A DNA stretch of 64,000 bases, taken from Rusavskia elegans. Taxonomy: Eukaryota; Ascomycota; Lecanoromycetes; Teloschistales; Teloschistaceae. How positions within the stretch are numbered: position 1 is the first letter of the stretch; every line of letters starts with the position of its first letter. A program made the translations under genes and the position numbers. Of this stretch, positions 42,926 through 54,446 are shown in pieces. Under the pieces are notes generated by a model. That model made no database searches. It saw only the letters and a list, made by a program, of their open reading frames with translations, and was not told the origin of the DNA. Location: the NCBI GenBank assembly GCA_011316305.1, contig SAUG01000043.1:62001-126000 (forward strand). Reading direction: 5' to 3'.

Positions 42926-43614
42926 ATGGGTCATTCTACAACAGCACTTTCCACAATGATCCGACCCTCTGCTACTACTTACTCGGAAGTTCATACTCAT
43001 CCTATACTGTCAGTAGAGCAGTGCACATCTCCCATGTGCGAAGTTCCCTTCGAGCGTACGGCAAGACAGCTTCGTCCTTTTGATACACAGCTACTAACAA
43101 AACTAAATATAGCTCATGGACCTTCGGCTCCTGTGGACCTGAAACAGTGGTCATTTACACATGAGTCTGAATATCTAGGTGAATTACATCCTGATGGTAA
43201 GCTATGACGAAACCCACTGAAGCATGGAAAGGGGCTAATCATGTCTACATTGCAGGGACTCCTCTCACCTACGCTCCAGCTCTTGGTGCACCATCCTCCC
43301 TACTATACCCTGATAAACGGCCTACACAAGGATACGCATACAACAGCCATCATGTCCCTTTGATCAAACCTGACTACCAATCTTTCACCCCGATACAGGT
43401 GCTTCATATGTATGATAGCTTATCAAATGCTCCATATACTTCCAATACGGCAAACATCGAAGCAGAGCTATTGCAGCGGCCTTTACCAGAAGCCGTGGAG
43501 CTCGATCACCAGCTGCGCATCCGGACGCTAGAACGATGGTGGCAGGTGAAGCATTCCCAGCGCACACAGAGGAATTCAGCCGTGATGAGACAGTCACCTC
43601 GGCGTATTGAATGA
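42926..43614 (+). CDS. Orphan protein, first of a tandem paralogous pair (209 aa)
   Basis: Exons 42926-43196 and 43256-43614 join in frame (gtaagc donor, ctaat branch site, tgcag acceptor) to give 209 aa. The start is MGHSTTALSTMIRPSA. The C-terminal 60 residues carry a motif shared with the next gene: TPIQVLHMYDSL, then PLPEAVELDHQLRIRTLERW. Upstream there is a Tyr/Pro-rich stretch (LLYPDKRPTQGYAYNSHHVP). No signal peptide, no membrane helix, and no known family. The shared motif and the tandem position indicate duplication. The gene has the island's A/T-richer composition, unlike its GC-richer paralogue. Confidence 0.62.
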
Positions 43615-43988
43615 CAACTTGACGGTAATCGAGTCGTCACGCCAAAGCTACTGTCCCCTAAACTTTCAAAACATACCGTGATTCTTGCAAAGTTTGGGGG
43701 ATGTTGATGTCTTGATAGCTGCAGGAAGTGATCCCGGATCGACAAGTCGATGTGAGGTAGCATGTCGAACTCTCGAAAACATCAATCAGGATAGTGGTAA
43801 TCTCTTTGTTTGAAAGTCATGACTTCCTCCACTCATGTGGTGAAGACTCCCTGTGTCTCGAACATCACTTCCCACCACAAGTACGCATGGTGATCGTGTC
43901 TCCCAATTTCCTTCGTCCATTCCTGATCGAAAAGGACAACATCCCCATCATTCATTTCAACATCCACGCATCATTCTCCGTCATCACC
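43615..43988. other. Spacer between the tandem paralogues
   Basis: About 370 bp between the two genes. The frame of the second gene is open back to about 43794, with another in-frame ATG at 43887, so part of this stretch may be coding. Confidence 0.4.
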
Positions 43989-45164
43989 ATGTATTCATTT
44001 CCAAACCCAGCTTATCAGAATAATCAAACATGTTCCAACAATCCTCCAGCGCGACTCATTCGTCACGCTCACCCGTCCCCGTATATCAGAAACCACCGAG
44101 TCGCTCGAACCTTTCAAACTCCCACTCACTCTTACACACGGTACTTCAGAACCAACGCAGCAATGGAAACACCAATCCCATACCCAGACCTACCTCAGCG
44201 AATAGTAACATTTAGCCCCCCAGACGTTCTCTCTCGCTATCCCCATCCGCCCCAGAACACCCATCCAGCACCAAACTCCCAACCAGCCACAAGCACCCAA
44301 AACCCACCATCCCACAACAACGAATACAAAACCACACCACCACATACCTCATCCACCCCTCTCCTCAGCCCATTCCAATTCCAACCAAAAACACCCCCTC
44401 CCTCCATCCTGCCAATCCCCATCAATAGTAGCCAACAACTCAAGCCCCAAATCTCCCACCCAATCCAAATCCTCCACACCTTCAACCTCCTGCACTCCAT
44501 CCCTGCGATGCCAGAAACCCACCCCATGGTCCTCGAACTCCGCCACCAGCCGCTAGACCCACAACTCCAGCTCGAGCACGAACTGCGCATCATTGCCATC
44601 GAGGGGTGGCATAAGCAACGCGGTAACTTGCAATCACTCCTATCGAGAGTAGAGGAAGAAGCAAAGGAAAAGGAAGCAAGTAACGAGAGGGACGAAAGAT
44701 TCGAGAAGGAATGGAACACGAACAGACAACAGCGGCAGCAAGAGGAATTGGAGGAAGCGGAACACGAAAATAGGAAATCGGCACGATGGCGGGAAGTAAG
44801 GAGGTGGTTAATGACGAGCAGTGGGAGTGGGCATGTCGCGAGAGGAAAGGTTGTCAAACCGAGTTCTGGTCCTCGTCCGCTGTTGGGCCAAGGACCGGTG
44901 AAAGATGGAGCGGCTGGTTATGGGGCGATGGGTGGTGGAGGGTTGCTGGGGGGTTTGAATGGTGGTGATGAGCACGGTGTGGGGAAGGAGGGTTTGGGTC
45001 GGGGTGAAGGTACTTCGGCGGGTTCACGTCCTCTGTTGGATCCGGTTCCGGCGATGGCACCTCAGGGTGCTGGCCATGAAGTGGATGGAGAAGGGTTCGA
45101 TGCGGGACCGTGGGAGGAGATTGGGCGGCAGTGGGCGAGGATACGGCCCTGGGAGTTGCAATGA
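43989..45164 (+). CDS. Orphan protein, second of the tandem paralogous pair (391 aa)
   Basis: Intronless frame of 391 aa from the ATG at 43989 (MYSFPNPAYQNNQTC); 43887 is an alternative start. The first half is Pro/Ser/Thr/Asn-rich. Residues 155-210 carry the pair's shared motif: HPIQILHTFNLL, then PLDPQLQLEHELRIIAIEGW. A highly charged coiled-coil-like region follows (SRVEEEAKEKEASNERDERF), and then a Gly-rich tail (GPRPLLGQGPVKDG, GGGGLLGGLNGGDE) ending WEEIGRQWARIRPWELQ. Compared with its neighbour it has gained a long C-terminal extension. Codon usage shifts to G/C in the second half. No known family. Confidence 0.6.
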   Translation: MYSFPNPAYQNNQTCSNNPPARLIRHAHPSPYIRNHRVARTFQTPTHSYTRYFRTNAAMETPIPYPDLPQRIVTFSPPDVLSRYPHPPQNTHPAPNSQPATSTQNPPSHNNEYKTTPPHTSSTPLLSPFQFQPKTPPPSILPIPINSSQQLKPQISHPIQILHTFNLLHSIPAMPETHPMVLELRHQPLDPQLQLEHELRIIAIEGWHKQRGNLQSLLSRVEEEAKEKEASNERDERFEKEWNTNRQQRQQEELEEAEHENRKSARWREVRRWLMTSSGSGHVARGKVVKPSSGPRPLLGQGPVKDGAAGYGAMGGGGLLGGLNGGDEHGVGKEGLGRGEGTSAGSRPLLDPVPAMAPQGAGHEVDGEGFDAGPWEEIGRQWARIRPWELQ

Positions 45165-45554
45165 TGGATCATTGAAGTGATGGGAGCAACTTTTTGGGTA
45201 GCTTGCTTTGCCATTGTGGATTAGAAGCCCTAGCTCTGTGTGAGAAGGTGCAAGGGGTATCAGGCCTTGTGTGAACAGAGGATTTCTAGACGACTGGAGA
45301 AATCGGCAATGAAGAAAACCGCTTGGTTGAAGTGAAAGTAGATGATAGCCAAAATTTTTGTCATGAAGGTCGCTATGGGTTAGACGTCGTAAGATTTTAC
45401 AAACCTTTTAAATGCCCGACAAATCGCATGCCACATCATCTCCGATCAATCCAGCAACCTTGAACTCCACATCCCAGATATTCTAACTCCGATTGGTATC
45501 ATGCAAGCTTGCTTTCCAAAGAAGCCAAATAAAAACAATTCCAAAAGGTCGTTA
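45165..45554. other. Convergent intergenic region
   Basis: About 390 bp between the 3' ends of two convergent genes. Nothing recognised beyond presumed 3' UTRs. Confidence 0.4.
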
Positions 45555-48474
45555 TCACCGTATCCTCGCTCCAGCCACCGTCTCGAATTTCACCCTCGGC
45601 GTGAATCGTTGCATATTCCCACCCGCAAGCCACTGGCTCAGGTTCTTGCATTGAGAAACATCGAACGCCCTCAGCTTATGGCAGCCATCCACGATTGCCT
45701 CAACCCCGACACCTGTGACTCGAACACATCCTCGAACAGACAATTCCAGCAGCTCCAGCAAGTGCAAGCCGATGCTGCGAAGAGAGGAGTCACTGACGGC
45801 GCTACCGCAGAACGACAGATTGAGGCGGCGGAGATGGGGACATCCGAGCGCGAGGACTTCGGTGGCAGTGTCGGATAAAGCGCAGCAGAACGACTATTTA
45901 GGACGTTAGCAGGAAATTCGGCAGTAGAGTGCTGGTCTGCTCCACACTACTTACCAGATCAAGATCACGGAGGCCTTTGGCTGCATTGGTCAAGTACACG
46001 ATTGCGTTGTCGGTCAGATATGTGCAATCGGCCAAACACAGCTTTGTCAGCCTCGAGAACTGGAATTGCCCCCAATGCTGGAATCCTTGGTCCGTAATCG
46101 TGGTGCAGCGTGTAAGGTCGATCTGCTCTAATCGGGACGCCGCGTGGAATGCCATGTGAGCCATTGATCGGTCCGTGACGTGCTTGCAGTATGATAATGT
46201 CAATTTCTTCAGTTTCGGGCAGCCGAAGACCGTTCCCGGCGGAGGTGCCGAGGGCACAGGGGCACCGACAGCTCGGGCGGCGCCTTGACGTCCGTGGACT
46301 TTCCCATGGCCGCTGTTGGGCGGTGAGGGCTGCGGCACCACCCAACCTATGACTCGTCCGAGGAGGTTATCGCTGACTTTGCGGCAGTTGCTGAAGTCGA
46401 CGTCTTCTAGGTTCTTGGCCTTGTTTGCCATCTCCAAGACCGCCTGTGCTGTGATGTCCCAGACGCTCTTCATCCTCCAGGAGACGACGTTGGGTGCACA
46501 CTGATTCGATAATACAGCAAAACCTTCATCGGTGATGTGGAAACAGTTGCTGATGTCAATGACGCGAGGGCGCGTACCAACAAAAGGGCAGATGCTGTTG
46601 ATCAACACCTTATCGGTGACTATGCGATTGTATTTTGCAAGGTCCAATGTATGCAAGAGCTCTGGGGTCTCCTTGAGCACCCTGCACCAGTGCGAAGACA
46701 CTTGTCGGAGACGCATCAACTCGTGAAGCTCAAAGTAGCCGAACATCAAAATCAAAAGGTGGTCTGGTAGAGGACCCTGACTGAAATCGCTCGGGCGCTT
46801 CTTGATCGTCTTGTGACGTTTCGGCTTCAATTGAAGTTCTGGCGGGGCTGGTGGACGTAGCAGTTTCGCTACAGGATTGGCGTGTGATGTGAAGCCAGGA
46901 GGTGACGGCCGCCGCTCCTGATTCTCTGCGTTGTTGTTCGTAGCAGCTTCCGGGGGTGGAGGAGCAAGAGAGCCCCGGCGTGATCGGGAACGAATATTAT
47001 CTAGGTCGGTATTTAGAAATGGATCAGGATCGGCTGGCTGGATGATGGGGTGGTCTTCGATACGGGCTGGTTTGTGTGGCGCTTCGGGTTTTGTACGAGT
47101 AAATGAGACTTTGGGGGCAGACTTCCTCCGCGTATTTTTGGTCGGGCGATCTCCAATCGCAAGTTCGGCAATAGGCGGTGTCGAATCGCTAGCATCCGTC
47201 ATGATAACATCTTCCTTCGAGCCTGACATCTGCAGCCGCTCTCTAGCTGTCGCTTCGATTTGCTGCCTCAGAGCTGGCGGGCATCGATTCCAGAAGTTCT
47301 CCAGTACATTGCCCGTTATCATCAAGCATTCAACTGAAGAGATCGAACGGACTGTCGCAGTTCTTCGAGGTGCCAAAGACAAGCTGACAACTTCGCCGAA
47401 ATACTGGCCTGAGCGGAGGCGAGCCTTGACCTGCGACCCACGCTTCATGTTCTTCCGAGCGCCATTGGCGAGCGGACGTAGATTCTGGCCTGACGCATTC
47501 TCGTCGATTACCTCCACCTCTCCCTGTACGATAAAGAACACCTCTCGGCCCTGAGAGTTTTGCTGGATGATGTCGGTGAAAGGAGGGTAAGTGCAGGGTT
47601 GTGCGTTGAGCCCTAGAAAATGCAGTATATCTTGGGGCAATTCGGAGAACAAAGGCAATTCTTTGAGCAGTTGCCGCACGTTTACAAGACCATCACCAAG
47701 CGCACTGGATGCTGCTGCTTCCACGAGACCTGGAGAAGGTGATTTCCTTTTCTTGTTGCTCGATATGCCGTTGGCGTGGACACCGTGAGCATCAGTCATG
47801 ATTGTATCTCCATCCTCACCACTCCGAGCTCTCTTTTTGTCTCCTCGGCTAGTTGAGATGGGGGGTTCGTTCTTGCTTGAGCCAGCCTTTTCTCGTTTCT
47901 TTCGCTGGAGGATCGACAATCTCTCGGACGCCTCATCCCTAATCGTTCGCTCCACTTCGGGGAAATTGGGGAGCTCTTTTACTAGGTCTTCTTTTTTGAG
48001 CACAACGAGCATGCATCTGGTCCGAGCGATGATTGTAGCGGTCCGAGGCATCTCCATCAATATTCCAATCTCCCCAAAGAATGCTCCGGGCTTCAATTCG
48101 GCATATGTGCTTTCTCCATCCCTGGATGTAACGGCGACGGCTCCGCTCATAAGCCAGTACATGGCCTTTGCATCATCCCCCTCGGTCAAAATGTAATCGT
48201 GTGCTGAGTGCAATTGTGGTCGTAGGTGCTTTCCTATGGCTGCGAGGAATGATTCTGGAGCGGAGAGAAAGAGTGGGAAATTGCGGATGCGATCGAGCAT
48301 GTCCAAGGGCATGCCATGGATAGTTGAGGCCGTCAGAGGCGAGGGTCGTACAGGCCTCGAAGGATTCGTCTCGGAGTTGAAAGTTCTGATGAGCGATAGG
48401 GCATCTGGGACTGGAGGAGCGCTCGTCCTGCTGGCGAAGGTGGTGCCTCCAGCACCAGATCGACGGGACCGCAT
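45555..48474 (-). CDS. Cyclic-nucleotide-binding / F-box / leucine-rich-repeat protein
   Basis: Exons 48474-45955 and 45893-45555 encode 952 aa (61-bp intron, gtaagt donor, gctaacg branch). Two cyclic-nucleotide-binding folds come first: about 60-185 (FPLFLSAPESFLAAIGKHLR ... GAFFGEIGILMEMPRTATI) and about 270-400 (LFSELPQDILHFLGL ... GQYFGEVVSLSLAPRRTATV). The phosphate-binding cassette pattern, Gly-x-x-Phe-Gly-Glu followed by Pro-Arg-(Arg/Thr)-(Thr/Ala), is visible in both. After a basic linker comes an F-box at about 590-630 (LPDHLLILMFGYFELHELMRLRQVSSHW), then Cys-containing LRRs (VIDISNCFHITDEGFAVL, LKKLTLSYCKHVTDRSMAHM, LCLADCTYLTDNAIVYL). It may couple a cyclic nucleotide or similar ligand to SCF ubiquitination; this is inference. 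The intron is required to complete the last LRRs. Confidence 0.9.
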
Positions 48475-49500
48475 CTTGCTATGTTATCATGAACACGCGG
48501 CGGTCCGAGCTGACTTTGGCGGCGTAGGAAGCACGAGCTTTCCCGGTAGCATCTTTTTATGGCACGCGCATCTGAGCGGTTTTGGAAGCACAGATCACTC
48601 CGGGGTACTTAATCTTATCCGATAGTGGTGGCGTCGGGAAGCAGACTCTGTCGTGCGAGGGCACTGAGGCCTTAACGTGGGCCAATGATGAGCGCCACCG
48701 CGAGATTGTTTGCCGGGAAGGAGAATAACAAACACTGCAGTGGTGGTAAATGGGAAGAAACAACTGGCCAGAGGGAATCGTGTGCTTGTACCAGGTACCA
48801 GATGCGGCAAAATCGCCTTTCGCTGAATTCTTGGGACCAGAGAAAGGCCCGGTGGGCAAGTCACAGCGGTGACAGGAGTGGCAGACGGATCTTCTATGCG
48901 CACGACTGGGAAGCACGATCTCCTGCTGTAGGTAGGTCCGACGGTTATCGTGCCGATGCAAGCCACAAAGGTTATGAGGTTATGCCTTGCAAGGAGGGGA
49001 CTGAGAGCTTCTCAGTTGATGCAAATACGCAACTGGCAGTGTTTCAGGTGGTCATGCGATGGTATTTCGCTCGGTTAGATTGACGTATGAAACGTGGTCG
49101 ACCAAAAATAGAGCCCACGCTCTACCGGGAAACCTTCTAGACTTCTAGAGAGCTTCGAGAAGGTCAAGCGGAAAGTTTATCAGGCTGTTTGGGTGAGAGA
49201 CGTTCAAAATTAAAACCAGGAACGGGAAAGGTGAGATGATGATCTGGCTGATCATGAAGCGGCTCAGCAGTAGTCTGCATGTATAATATTCACCGTCACT
49301 GAAACTGGTCTTTGATGCATTATTTCCGCTTGAAACAGCCTATTACCTTGCGTTATGTCTTCCCACCAGATAATGGCACCAATATTAAACATGGACTTCC
49401 TGGTTCGCGCAGGTTGATGTTTTCAATGAATTATGCATGCAGATAATCCTCTCAGGAATTCAGGTCACATCCTTCGCCCTAACCGTGACTTCAACGCTCC
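48475..49500. other. Upstream region of the CNB/F-box/LRR gene
   Basis: About 1 kb with several overlapping short frames but no recognisable product. Presumably promoter and 5' UTR, plus the 3' flank of the next minus-strand gene. Confidence 0.4.
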
Positions 49501-50070
49501 TCACGTCCCGTCTGCGCCTTCATCGCCTGGGGCACGCAAGAGATATTCTATCAAATCTGTCCTCTTTCTGTTGACTTCTGTACCCCAATAATCCGATCTC
49601 AGATCGCCAGTCTCGATTGCCTCTAGTACCCATTCCGGCCAGTCCTGCAGCTTTCCCTTCCTTTCTCGAACTTTCCAACTGTCTAGTACCAGGAATCGTT
49701 CTCTCTCCTCAGGCGTTACACCGATCAGCTCATCATGGAATCTCTCCATAACCTCTTCTGGGGTAGTCTTCTTACAGACATTCCTCACGCTGTCCAGGAC
49801 TTGAGTGACCATCCTGTCAAGGTGTTCGTCAAGCTCGAGATCGGTCAGTGGCCGAAGGCCTCGTGCTGTCCGCTTATTATTGATACACAGCAAGGACGCT
49901 TTCTGTAGAATGGTCGCGCTGTCTTCTGTACCGTCCAGGGTCTGCGTTGCAGACAGGTATTCGCGAGCCATGGAAACATGTTCTGGCCCCGCTTGTTGCT
50001 CGTACGCTTTGCGCCGAAAGGCAGCCTCACACTCTTGAGCCTGAAGCTCAGGGCTTGGCGAGTCGTGCAT
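49501..50070 (-). CDS. Small hypothetical protein, 189 aa
   Basis: Intronless frame starting MHDSPSPELQAQECEAAFR. The protein is charged and mostly helical, with LTDLELDEHLDRMVTQVLDS, TPEEVMERFHDELIGVTPEE and LDSWKVRERKGKLQDWPEW as notable blocks. It ends with an acidic tail. Good codon-like composition and an uninterrupted frame support a real gene. No signal peptide, membrane helix or known domain. The function is unknown. Confidence 0.6.
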   Translation of the reverse strand: MHDSPSPELQAQECEAAFRRKAYEQQAGPEHVSMAREYLSATQTLDGTEDSATILQKASLLCINNKRTARGLRPLTDLELDEHLDRMVTQVLDSVRNVCKKTTPEEVMERFHDELIGVTPEERERFLVLDSWKVRERKGKLQDWPEWVLEAIETGDLRSDYWGTEVNRKRTDLIEYLLRAPGDEGADGT

Positions 50071-50850
50071 GGCCACGGTAAGAGGGATCTCTGACTTTGA
50101 TGTCCCAGAGCTCCACGAATCCCTATTTTCGAGTTTGTCTGTCTTGGTTGTCAGTTTTTGGTGCGGCTGCTGGCGATTTTAGAGGGTGAGAACAAGTCAG
50201 GTCTGCCATGAAGGTATGTTTGTTGAGCTATATACTCCTCTGATAAGTGAGTCCTGCATCTTGTTCATTGGGATCGAGATTAGTCAGAAGTCTCTTGGGC
50301 GCCAGAATCCAGCTTCACTGTCAACAGACAAGCCTATGGCATACTGATCTCTTCAAAGCATAACAGCTTGACTGACAGGGGGAAGCACATAGGTAAGCAC
50401 GCTCTTAGTGGCTCAGTTTGAAGGGTTTGTAATCCATGAAGGTAGATTGCGAAATAGAGCTGGTAGAAGAAAAATCAAGTCTTCCAATCAGGTCCTTCAT
50501 GACGGCCTCCTTCGTTCTAGGGATTAATGAAGCTCAATAACACATGACAGTCAACTCGTTCACGATACAAACAAGTCTTGCGAGAAGAAATAATGATTGG
50601 ACACAAAGTGACGAGGCGCTTAGAGCGTCAAGGGCGTCTGCTAGCCCCTATCAACCTTTCGACTGGGACATGTTCTCGCAACTATCTGTTGAAGTTGGCC
50701 GGCTCATCATCGACGTGATCGGTCTGCGGTATTTAGTTGCAAGAACATGAACGCCACTATTTCCCTATCTTTCCGAGCAGGCACAAAGAATAAATTCTAG
50801 CCTCGACTTTCACCGTGATACATCCATGCCTTCGTCGGCCGCTCGCCAAC
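50071..50850. other. Divergent intergenic region
   Basis: About 780 bp between a minus-strand hypothetical gene and SLX4 (plus). A short plus-strand frame at 50544-50750 has no features. Probably both promoters. Confidence 0.4.
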
Positions 50851-53523
50851 ATGGCAGCTGCACACGCCGTCATTCTTTCCTCTTCGCCAGCTCGTGGCTT
50901 GATTGCCACCACTCCGTCCTCAATAGCCCAACATGCGATTTCTTCATCTCCCGGCCTCCCTTCTTTATCGGAAATCCTGGCTGGAAAAATCCCCCCCCCT
51001 CCAAATCAAAACAACACCATAGCTGTACCAGATACCACGACCGATTTGACCAGCGCAAGAAGTCTTCCTAGAAAAGAGGATGTTACACAACCATTGAATG
51101 CACAAAGGCAATTGGGACTCGCGGGCTATAATCATGGCTTTGACGTGGGAGGCATTAAGGCAGATGCGGAGAAAAGTCGTACAGAGCGTGACAAATCCGA
51201 ATACGCAAAGGTCCTACGAAAGAGCATATCCAGCTCGACGCCGAAGCTATCTGGAGATACCGTCGGTGCAGAGAATGAGGTCAACCATGAGAATATGATT
51301 GACTCTGGACAGAAGAAGCGAATGAAAAAGCCGAAGAAAGATGACCAGACTAAGATCATGAAGGCAAAAGTTACGAAGCCCAGGTCCAGCTCGAACACTT
51401 CGAAGCATCCCAAGAAGGTGTGCACGGGGAGTATTCGAGCCATAGTCGACAACCAATGCGATATCGAAGCAAGTATCGATGGGGAGGAGAATAAGTCAGG
51501 TGCTTACAACGAACCAGATCTGGGACTGATTGAGGCGCTAAGAAGAAGAAGGGATTGGACCCCTGCTAGAGACACTTTGAGAGAATCAGGTCGGGTTAAT
51601 CAATTAGAAGTTGCTGGTTCTGCTTTAACATCTGCCGAATCACCTTCTATCGTCAAGTCTGCGGATGCAGGGTTATTCCAACGCTTGGGAGAATATGGGT
51701 TTGGAGTAGCAGATCCAGCTGTGGTTTCGAGGCCTCATCAACTACGTGAATTGAATGGGCAGGCTGCTACTAAGAAACGCAAGCTTGATGTACGTTACCA
51801 GATTCTTATACGGCATCAGTCGGATCGCTTACTGACCATAATCTAGCTCGTTACTGGCCTTGCTTCAGCAGTATCCAAGGCCTTTGTCACTAAAAGAAGC
51901 AAATCGCCTAAGAAGAAGCCGCAAACTATTACAGATAAGGCGACCGCTCCTTTCGCACTCGATGATCAGGCTGGTGCATCCACAATCCTCAACTATTTTG
52001 CTAACCCACAGCCGAGTACGAATCCCAGCATGATTGTGTTGAGCCAACAAGAGGCGAGCAACGAATGTAATGAGAAACATGATCAACCGGGACAGGCGAA
52101 GTCCTCTAAGCCGAATGTGAAGAAGAAGAAGAAGACCAAGGAACCTCCGATACTGCATCCGCCAGAACTCGCAGTGAGGGTGGCAAACGAACAGGATCTC
52201 CTTTTTGGTACTTGCAGTCAGCTGGCAAGGGATGAATCTCCGAGTTTCATCCGAGACTTGCAGCGAGCGGTCAAAGAATCTGAAGCTGCCGAGGACTCAC
52301 AGCCACTATCACAAGGTCAAGAAAGTCAACTTTCTGCCAAGTCAGCTTCATCGAGTTCTTCAATCACACGATTACCATCCGCGGCGCGAAGTTTGTGGTC
52401 TGTTGCGGCCCGGAACGAAAAAGGTTCCCTGCTCGACGTTGATCTTGTAGACTTGGTCGACTCTCCGCAGGCCCGGCGTTCTTTCTCTGCCAAACCCGAC
52501 CTTGGCAGTGTCGAGGAGAAAAATTCTATCCCGCCAACTTCTGCAGTTGCTATTGCAGTCGACTCTGACTGGAGGACAATTGATACTTTGGTGATAAGTC
52601 AAGGACTCGACCAGCATGAGGCAGAACATCCACTCCCTCGGTCAGTCGCAGAAGCGTCTGTACGTGCAAGACCGAAAAGTAGATCTCCGGTTAAGAAATC
52701 GACCCATAGGATAAATCAAGAACTATCAACCATGGAAGGCGAACCGTATCCTGAAATGCCGAATTACAAAGGTTTTACTGATGTTGATCTGAAGAAAGCA
52801 GTTAGCAAAACCGGCTTCAAGGCTATTAGGAAGCGGGATGACATGATCTCCCATCTGGAGAGATGCTGGCATGCGGCTCGAAGTCGGATGCGCCCTCTAA
52901 ATTCGTCGGCACTACCAACATCCGCTGATATTGGGTTGAACGAGGCGACTAAATCAAGCAGTGCTGTGAAGAAGCGAGGGAGACCACCGAAAAATATATC
53001 TGCCTTGACTGACGGGAATGGAGCTGCGGTAACGAGCACAGTGTCTTCTAAAAAGCCCAGAGGTCGACCAAAGAAAGGTGCTTCCAGGTCGTCTACGAGC
53101 TCAAAGTTGCAGGCTAAAGACTATTCAGCTACAAATTCTCTCCAACAATCTTCGGAGACCCAACTCGTGGACATAGCAGAGACAGACCATATATTTTCCG
53201 TGCCTGCATCACCACCTGCACCACACAAGATCACCACAACTTCAACGAGAACAAAAACGACCCTTCTTGCGACGATTACTAACGCCGTCACGAGCTGTCC
53301 ACCCACACACGATGTTCAGAATCTTACGCCGTATGAGAAAATGCTCCTCTACGACCCAATTGTCTTGGAGGACTTTGCGCAGTGGCTTAACAACGAAGGA
53401 CTAAAACGTGTCGGGTGTAATGAGACGGTGGATCCTACGATTGCGAAGCTATGGTGTGAGAGTCAGAGTGTATGTTGTCTTTGGAGAGAGAACCTGAAAG
53501 GTGGTACGAGGGCTCGATGTTGA
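50851..53523 (+). CDS. slx4: Structure-specific endonuclease scaffold subunit SLX4
   Basis: Exons 50851-51789 and 51847-53523 (57-bp intron, gtacgt donor, atctag acceptor) encode 871 aa. SLX4 binds and activates the SLX1 nuclease, which cuts branched DNA such as stalled forks and Holliday junctions in the nucleus. Visible: N-terminal VILSSSPARG typical of fungal SLX4; PPELAVRVANEQDLLFGTCS, the fungal SLX4 core motif at about 425; a SAP-like block YKGFTDVDLKKAVSKTGFKA at about 615; AT-hook-like KKRGRPPK and KPRGRPKK; and the C-terminal SLX1-binding helix region YEKMLLYDPIVLEDFAQWLN ending GTRARC. The long middle is Ser/Lys-rich and disordered. The ATG at 50851 matches the family start; an upstream in-frame GTG was rejected. 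The gene ends 83 bp from convergent cgi121. Confidence 0.92.
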
Positions 53524-53606
53524 ACCCTCTTCATCTGTACTCAGGATAGCAGTCGTAAAACTACGCATTGCTCTACTCAGGACTTTATAGAGTCCACCCC
53601 ATCAAG

Positions 53607-54446
53607 CTATGTTGCTCCTCTCAAAGCCATCAGTCCAAGCACCATCACTTCCAAGCCGCTTCGCTCCGCTTGTCCGTTGCAGCTGTTACCGTTCACCAAG
53701 TCCACACCTTCGTCCTGGCCCTTAGTATCTCTCTGCCCTTTACCTTTATCTCTGCCCGGTTTTCTCGCTGTATCGATCAATTTATAGGCTTTGCGGACCT
53801 TCCCGATGTCCGTGAATTTTGCGATCTGCACGTCGCTGAATGGAACGGGATGGCCTTCGATGGAGTCTGATAGATGCTGCTGCACGGTTGTAGCAGTCAC
53901 AGAGGGGTTATTTGAGAGCTTGATAGCATAGAGAGAAGTAGTAGTGGGCGAAACGCCAAAGCGGCGGAAAGATTCAGCAATCTGGACGGTGTAAGAAAAG
54001 GGTGGCTAGGTGGGAGTCCAATCCCCTTGGTGGTACCTGAGAACCACACAATCGAGTACGTAACTTGGGAATAATTCAAAAGACAATTGTAGGTAAATCA
54101 AGGACTACGTACATTGTTATTCATACTCAGACAAAAGACCATTTCAGAATGTACATTCTTCGACTTCAGCCTGTCGTTGAATTTGTCGTTGGCTGCTCTA
54201 AAGATTGCGGCCAGGAGATGAGTCGATGATAAAATCTTTGCGCGATCAGAGTGGTATTATGACCAAGACATAGATACATTTCCAACCTACTACGGATGCA
54301 TCTATGAAAGCATATTCAAAGGCAGTGTTGCCTTGTAGTAGCTGTTGCTGTAAGAAGGCGGCATTTTGAACATTTTCATACAAAGCTATATGGACAGCAA
54401 AATCTTCTGGGAGATGATCTAGCTGGAAGGTCTGTATAAGAGACAT
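53607..54446 (-). CDS. cgi121: KEOPS/EKC complex subunit Cgi121 (TPRKB)
   Basis: Exons 54446-54291, 54235-54113 and 53981-53607 encode 217 aa. Cgi121 binds the Bud32 kinase in the KEOPS complex, which makes the t6A base on ANN-decoding tRNAs and also acts at telomeres. Visible: [20 protein letters not shown] start, AFIDASV joined across intron 1 to [17 protein letters not shown], then [19 protein letters not shown], and across intron 2 [20 protein letters not shown], ending with [20 protein letters not shown] and a charged tail longer than in yeast. The introns are 55 and 131 bp with gtaggt and gtacgt donors. The splice choice follows the conserved junctions. Confident call; only the C-terminal extension is unusual. 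Confidence 0.9.
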
